Shown: positions 1 through 4,900 of the stretch, piece after piece
Numbering within the stretch: the first letter of the stretch is position 1
Layout: each line of letters begins with the position of its first letter
Source of the DNA: Bacteroidota bacterium
GTDB lineage: Bacteria > CLD3 > SB21
Direction of reading: 5' to 3'
DNA: 7,723 nucleotides
Assembly (NCBI GenBank): GCA_020438245.1
Contig: JAGQUY010000195.1
Location: 1-7,723 of the forward strand
Program-made: the position numbers and the translations under genes
The notes under the pieces: generated by a model
The model's database searches: none
Told to the model about the DNA's origin: nothing
What the model saw: the letters and a program-made list of their open reading frames with translations, nothing else

Positions 1-1082
1 GGCCTCGCTACTGCCCGTCAATAGAAGATAAGATCAGTAGGTTTGCTGATAAGGAGCGCCACCAGATCTTTCTGGAGCCCGAAGGATATGAGAGCCCCGA
101 ATACTACGTCAACGGATTTTCGACGAGCTTACCGGCCAACATTCAAGAAGAGGCTCTGAGATCGATACCGGGCTTGCAAGCGGTTAAAATGCTCAGACCT
201 GGATATGCCGTCGAGTACGATTTTTTTCCACCCTACCAAATTAACAAGAATATGGAGACGAAGGGTATTGCAGGGCTCTTTTTGGCTGGGCAAATAAATG
301 GTACGTCGGGATATGAAGAGGCTGGGGCACAGGGGCTGATGGCAGGAACCAATGCCGCGCTTTTGGTAAAAGGCCGAGATTCATTTGTTCTAGAAAGAAA
401 TGAAGCCTACATCGGCGTCATGATAGACGACTTGGTCAACAAAAGCACGCTGGAGCCTTACAGAATATTCACATCCTTGGCTGAGCACCGTCTCTTGTTG
501 AGATCTGATAACGCTGACTTGAGGCTGACAAAAAAGGCATACGAAATAGGACTGGTATCCCACGCCCAATTCGCGAGAACGGTGGAGAAAGCGGATTCTT
601 CAAGGAACTGCCAAGAGAGAATTGGGCAGACAAACATCAAGCCGGAGCATATCAATGAGTATTTGCGGCAGCGCGGAAGTTCCGTTTTGACAGAGCCAGT
701 TTCAGTAGCCACCCTTCTCAAGCGACCAAATATCCACCTTTCAGATATCCTCAAGATCGCACCCGATCTTTTATATGGGACGGTCGCACCCGATCAGCCG
801 CTGCGTCCGGATGTTTTGCGGGAAGTTGACACTTCAGTCAAATATGAAGGATATATTGCAAAACAGAGGGAGATGGTGGATCGATTCCTTCGTATGGAAA
901 AGAAGAGAATTCCAGCGAATTTTGATTACGACTCAATCAGAAGCCTTTCCAAAGAAGGAAAAGAAAAGTTGGCCAAGATCCAGCCACAGAGCATTGGACA
1001 AGCATCAAGAGTGTCCGGAGTTACGCCGGCGGACATATCCATCCTGCTTGTATATCTCGAAAAACGCAATTCGATTGTTTGA
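1..1082 (+). CDS. mnmG: MnmG (GidA), tRNA U34 carboxymethylaminomethyl-modification enzyme, C-terminal part (5' partial)
   Basis: MnmG is a cytoplasmic FAD protein that works with the GTPase MnmE to place the (carboxymethyl)aminomethyl group on C5 of wobble U34 in tRNAs reading two-codon NNR boxes. The visible frame begins with a whole codon at position 3 and gives 359 residues; roughly the first 270-300 residues of the usual ~620, with most of the FAD-binding fold, lie upstream. Family landmarks, numbered from position 3, are RYCPSIEDK (2-10; its Cys matches the functionally important E. coli Cys277), HQIFLEPEG, RPGYAVEYDFF, GQINGTSGYEEAGAQGL (96-112), the DNADLRL helix, VKYEGYI (279-285) and the C-terminal IGQASRVSGVTPADISILL (from 331), which belongs to the MnmE-binding helical domain. 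One oddity is FTSLAEHR at 156-163, where E. coli has FTSRAEYR. The TGA stop at 1080-1082 overlaps the rsmG start. Identity is near certain. Confidence 0.97.
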   Translation, partial: PRYCPSIEDKISRFADKERHQIFLEPEGYESPEYYVNGFSTSLPANIQEEALRSIPGLQAVKMLRPGYAVEYDFFPPYQINKNMETKGIAGLFLAGQINGTSGYEEAGAQGLMAGTNAALLVKGRDSFVLERNEAYIGVMIDDLVNKSTLEPYRIFTSLAEHRLLLRSDNADLRLTKKAYEIGLVSHAQFARTVEKADSSRNCQERIGQTNIKPEHINEYLRQRGSSVLTEPVSVATLLKRPNIHLSDILKIAPDLLYGTVAPDQPLRPDVLREVDTSVKYEGYIAKQREMVDRFLRMEKKRIPANFDYDSIRSLSKEGKEKLAKIQPQSIGQASRVSGVTPADISILLVYLEKRNSIV

Positions 1083-1732
1083 TGATTACAACCATAGGTG
1101 CATTCACAGATCTGTTCAGCAAAAACGTTTTCAAGCTAAGTGATCATCAAGCCTCACAAATAAGACAATATCATGACTTACTTATTGAGTCAAATACTCG
1201 AATCAATCTTTTTTCCAGGAAGGAAAACAATCTTGCGGACAGGCATTTTGCAAACTGCGCCTGCATTGCCCATTTTTTCAAATTCACCAAGAAAGACCGG
1301 GTTCTGGATATTGGAAGTGGCGCCGGTTTTCCGGGGATTGTTCTAAAAATCCTATTCCCTCAGACTTTCTTTTGCCTCACAGAATCCGTTTCGAAAAAAG
1401 CTAAGTTCATCGAAGCAACCATCGAGCAGCTTCAACTGAAAGAGATTACAGTCGTCAATGATAGAGTTGAGAAGATGGCTGATATCGATTCGTTTGCCAA
1501 GTCATTTTCATTTGCCACAGCAAGAGCAGTTGCAGCGTTGGACAAATTGGTTCAGATGAGCGCGCCTTTACTGTCGGGATCGGGAACGATGTTGTTCCTG
1601 AGGGGAAAGTCCTATGAAAATGATTTGTCTACTCTTTCGAATAAACGCCACTACCGCATTGAGCCACTTCGCAGAGTCCCGGGTCTGGGCACAAATCAAG
1701 ACGGGGTGTTGTGGATATCCCGGCAGAGTTGA
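1082..1732 (+). CDS. rsmG: RsmG (GidB), 16S rRNA m7G527 methyltransferase
   Basis: RsmG uses S-adenosylmethionine to methylate N7 of G527 in the 530 loop of 16S rRNA; in other bacteria its loss gives low-level streptomycin resistance. The ATG start at 1082 gives 216 residues, within the family's usual ~205-240. Visible features are the N-terminal helical segment ending in RINLFSRKE, the SAM-binding motif I VLDIGSGAGFPGIVL (residues 74-88), the motif II region around LTESVSKKAKFIE, VVNDRVEKM (the adenine-contacting stretch), FATARAVAALDKLV with the conserved Arg at about 148, and the late strand MLFLRGK. ATG is preferred over the TTG at 1079 because it forms a one-base TGATG overlap with the mnmG stop. 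No clear Shine-Dalgarno precedes it, so translation is probably coupled to mnmG. The 3' end shows no clear hairpin terminator. Confidence 0.97.
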   Translation: MITTIGAFTDLFSKNVFKLSDHQASQIRQYHDLLIESNTRINLFSRKENNLADRHFANCACIAHFFKFTKKDRVLDIGSGAGFPGIVLKILFPQTFFCLTESVSKKAKFIEATIEQLQLKEITVVNDRVEKMADIDSFAKSFSFATARAVAALDKLVQMSAPLLSGSGTMLFLRGKSYENDLSTLSNKRHYRIEPLRRVPGLGTNQDGVLWISRQS

Positions 1733-1751
1733 AACGGAATAAATAATACGC

Positions 1752-1780
1752 TTGAATCTATCACAGTCCTGAAGTAAATT
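1752..1780 (+). promoter_or_regulatory. Candidate sigma-70-like promoter for sprA
   Basis: TTGAAT (1752-1757) and TAAATT (1775-1780) are separated by 17 nt; each matches the sigma-70 consensus at four of six positions. The start point would fall near 1787, giving a leader of about 85 nt. In Bacteroidota the main promoters instead follow a TTG / TAnnTTTG pattern, which I do not see clearly here, so this is only a candidate. Confidence 0.3.
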
Positions 1781-1784
1781 TACT
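1773..1784. repeat. 12-bp perfect palindrome overlapping the candidate -10 box
   Basis: AGTAAATTTACT is a perfect inverted repeat without a spacer. It covers the candidate -10 hexamer of the sprA promoter, a position suited to a repressor half-site pair. No protein is implicated by the sequence, and a 12-bp AT-rich palindrome can arise by chance. Confidence 0.3.
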
Positions 1785-1858
1785 CATCGTTTTGCCGGAG
1801 GGAGACTAAGGACCTTTTCTACAAACCTACTCGATGATCTTGCCAACTTTACTCTATT

Positions 1859-1865
1859 GGGTGAG
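1859..1865 (+). promoter_or_regulatory. Ribosome-binding site deciding the GTG start of sprA
   Basis: GGGTGAG contains GGTGA (1860-1864), complementary to the 16S anti-Shine-Dalgarno tail, with 7 nt before the GTG at 1872. In-frame TAG (1866-1868) and TAA (1869-1871) immediately precede that GTG, so the gene cannot start further upstream. The next in-frame ATG (2055) would remove the signal peptide. Confidence 0.6.
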
Positions 1866-1871
1866 TAGTAA

Positions 1872-1934
1872 GTGAAAATAAGGAACTTTTGGTTTTTCTC
1901 CGCGCTTCTTTTGGTTTCCTCTTCCATTGTGGCG
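1872..1934 (+). other. Signal peptide of SprA
   Basis: Residues 1-21 show a short basic start (MKIRN), a hydrophobic core (FWFFSALLLV) and a small-residue end, SSSIVA, before QEDS. Cleavage by signal peptidase I after Ala21 is expected, giving an N-terminal Gln. There is no lipobox Cys, so it is not a lipoprotein. This fits Sec export to the outer membrane and supports the GTG start. Confidence 0.85.
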
Positions 1935-4900
1935 CAAGAAGACAGCGTCAGCATCAGTTCGTCAAGATACGCCGATCGCGTCGAAAAATCCATTCTTCGA
2001 CTGATTATCGGGACGACCGACCTCGTTGGACTTAATGGCCCTATTCAAGCGGGCATGTCAGAAGACCTGCTTGAGTTGGCCAATCGATCCCTTGCTGCCG
2101 ACACGGCATCTTCCGGCGGGAGATTCAGCCTTTACCCCTACAAGTTCTTTGGTGCAATCTCGATAAACCCTAATGAAAATTACCTTCTTCTCAAGGGCTC
2201 CGTCGTAGATTTTTCGCAAACCCAGACATTACTGCCGAATTACACGGTTCGAACGAGCCTTGATTCAACGGGGTCGTATTACCTATTTGCAGATCAATAC
2301 GGAAGAACGCAGAGCCCGTTACTTCAGCCGACCCTTGTTTCAAAGGATGATTATGTAAAAGCCTCCTTTGATTTTCAGGCACGAAATCTTTTCAATAAGA
2401 GCGTCGCCAGCAGTGTAGGAACGGCGGAAAGTCAAGCGGGCGGTGCTCTGGAGCTTTTCAGAACCAGTGTCACCACCAATGAGACTTTTCAAAAAATCTT
2501 TGGCGGGGATGAAGTCGTTGTCGATGCGACAGGAAACATCAACTTAAGTGTGTCCGGTGAACAACAAAAGACGTCCAATCAGAATTCAACTACCGGACGA
2601 AACTCCACCTTTACGCCAAAATTTGAACAACGACAGCGATTCAATTTGCGAGGAACCATAGGAAAAAAAGTCGAGATTCTTTTTGACCAGGATAGTGAGC
2701 GGGAATTTGATTTTGAAAATAACATTAAAGTCACGTATACGGGTTTTGACGATGAAATATTGCAGAAGCTGGAGGCGGGAAATATCGATCTCAGTTTGCC
2801 GGGAACAGAATTCGTGACGACAGGAGGTCAAAACAAAGGACTGTTCGGCGTAAAAGCGCTCTTCAAGTTTGCCAACCTCAATGTTACCACCATCGCCAGT
2901 ATTCAGCGGGGAGAAAAGACCCGTTTGACTTTCAAAGGGGGAGGAACATCAACCCCGATAAACTTGAAAGCGCAGGAATATGCGAAAGCGAAATTTTTCT
3001 TCCTGCAAGAGGCCTACCGGGACAACTACCAGAATTACTCGCCGAATGGCATTCATATCGTAAGTGATGCGAACCGGATCATCGGATTACAAGTCTATAA
3101 ATTTAACCCTACGAGTAGTTCCGTTCCTGGAAGCATCCCGGGCATCGCCATCAATAATATCACCCTGCTTACAGACCCTAATCTTCGTAATTACACAAAA
3201 GAACAGATTCAGAATATGGACAATGACGGTGCGGTGGAGGGTGTGTTTGAATTGGTGCCGGCTGACCAATATACTTATAATGATCAGCTCGGCATCCTGG
3301 AGTTGCGAAACAGCATCTCACCTGGAACCTTGTTAGCCGCATGGTTTAAGACAAATTCACAAACAGTTGGCTACATAGACGACCCCACGTACCTGAGACT
3401 CAAACTTGTCTGGTCCAACAATCCGTTGCCAACGGATCCCAGCTGGACGTTGGAAATGAAAAATGTCTACGATTTTCGCGTCACCAGCCTGAGTGAAGAC
3501 GATGCCCGCACCCTAAAAATAACCTACAGTCCGAACTTCAATCGAACAACAGCTACGACAACGATTACCGATCGTAACGGGCAGACGACAAGTCTTCTCA
3601 AGATACTGCATGTCGACGAAAAGGCCCAAGCAACTTCAAGCACCGGTTCAGACGACATCGTCGATAACGATGAGTATGGATATGGGCTGAACTATCTGAA
3701 CGGGTACCTCACTTTTCCCAGGCTGCGACCCTTTGACCCCGAGCCGGGCAATTTACCCGGGTTTTCACAGGAAGTTTACCCGCTTGATACTCTTCATTTT
3801 CCAAATATCTACGACTTGGCCAGGATCCCCTCCAACGATGCCGAATTTCAAAAATCAGATGTATTTAATATCGAGATGACGACCAGCAAGAAGAGCTCGT
3901 CCTACAACCTCGGCATTAATATATTGGAAGGAAGCGAAGAGGTCGTGCTCAACGGAACTCAGCTAACCAAGGACGTTGATTACGTGATTGACTATTTTTC
4001 CGGTACCATTGAGCTACTTTCCCCCGAAGCATCTTTGCCGGATGCCAATCTGGAAATTCGATATGAGCAAGCCCAGTTGTTTCAAATCGAAAAGAAATCA
4101 ATTTTTGGCGCTCGCGCAGAATACAGTCTTATTGATCTGGGTTTTGGCGGAAACAGCTTTATCGGAACCACCGCTCTTTTTCAGAGTCAGTCAACCATCA
4201 ACAAACGTGTTCAATTGGGTGAAGAACCGTTTACCAATTTCGTTTGGGATGTAAATACCAATCTTGACTTTGAAGCAAAATATCTTACCAAACTGGTTAA
4301 CTATCTACCTCTTGTAAACTCCGTCGCGCCGTCAAAGATCAACTTCCGAGCCGAATACGCCAAAATCATTCCAAACCCAAATACCAGCAACGGTCTGATG
4401 AAAAACGATGAAGGCGGAGTTGCCTACGTTGACGATTTTGAAGCCGTCAAGAGGACCTTTCCTTTGGGAACAACCCGCAAAGCATGGACATTTGCCAGCA
4501 CGCCGGTTGACCGGAACCCAATGGACAGGGGCTACCTGGTATGGTTTCAAAAGCAGGAGCCCCGTTCGAATATTTCCTTCTTACAAACCACGGCCGGAGA
4601 CAATGTCATTACCCTTGGTTTGGCCCTTCAACCCACTGCCTCTAACCCAAAAGATTCATGGGGCGGTATTATCAAGGGCTTTTCAACAAGCGCTGCAAAT
4701 GAACTATCAAACAGTCGTTTCATAGAATTATGGGTGAAGAATTATCAGGGAACTGCGAAAATCCATATAGACATCGGACAAATCTCCGAGGATCAAAATG
4801 GAAACTCAAAAGCCGATCGGGAGGTTAAATCAGGACTGACGATTGGTTTCGACGAGAGGCTTGACAGGGGCCTTGACGACTACGACGATCAACAGGAAGC

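Larger units (their letters stand above)
1733..1871. other. rsmG-sprA intergenic region (139 bp)
   Basis: The gap contains no convincing ORF or RNA gene. It carries a candidate promoter, an AT-rich palindrome and the sprA ribosome-binding site, listed separately. A purine-rich GGAGGGAGA at 1797-1805 looks like a strong Shine-Dalgarno but has no start codon at suitable distance. No GC-rich hairpin followed by a T-run was seen after rsmG, so some read-through from mnmG-rsmG into sprA is possible. Confidence 0.6.

Noticed and set aside
458..754. 98-codon open frame on the - strand
   Set aside because: It lies wholly antisense to mnmG, which has clear family motifs in its own frame here; the antisense translation resembles no family I know.
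775..1143. 122-codon open frame on the + strand across the mnmG-rsmG junction
   Set aside because: It overlaps the conserved C-terminus of MnmG and the start of RsmG in another frame and has no recognisable motifs.
1797..1805. GGAGGGAGA as the start signal of a small gene in the gap
   Set aside because: No ATG, GTG or TTG lies at a usable distance downstream, and no open frame of useful size follows.
1784..1837. Possible hairpin pairing TCATCG (1784-1789) with CGATGA (1832-1837) as a terminator or riboswitch
   Set aside because: The stem is only 6 bp with a loop of over 40 nt and no T-run; nothing resembles a known riboswitch.
4408..4725. 105-codon open frame on the + strand inside sprA
   Set aside because: It is a shifted reading of the SprA region holding GGVAYVDDFE and the following strands; only the SprA frame has family similarity.
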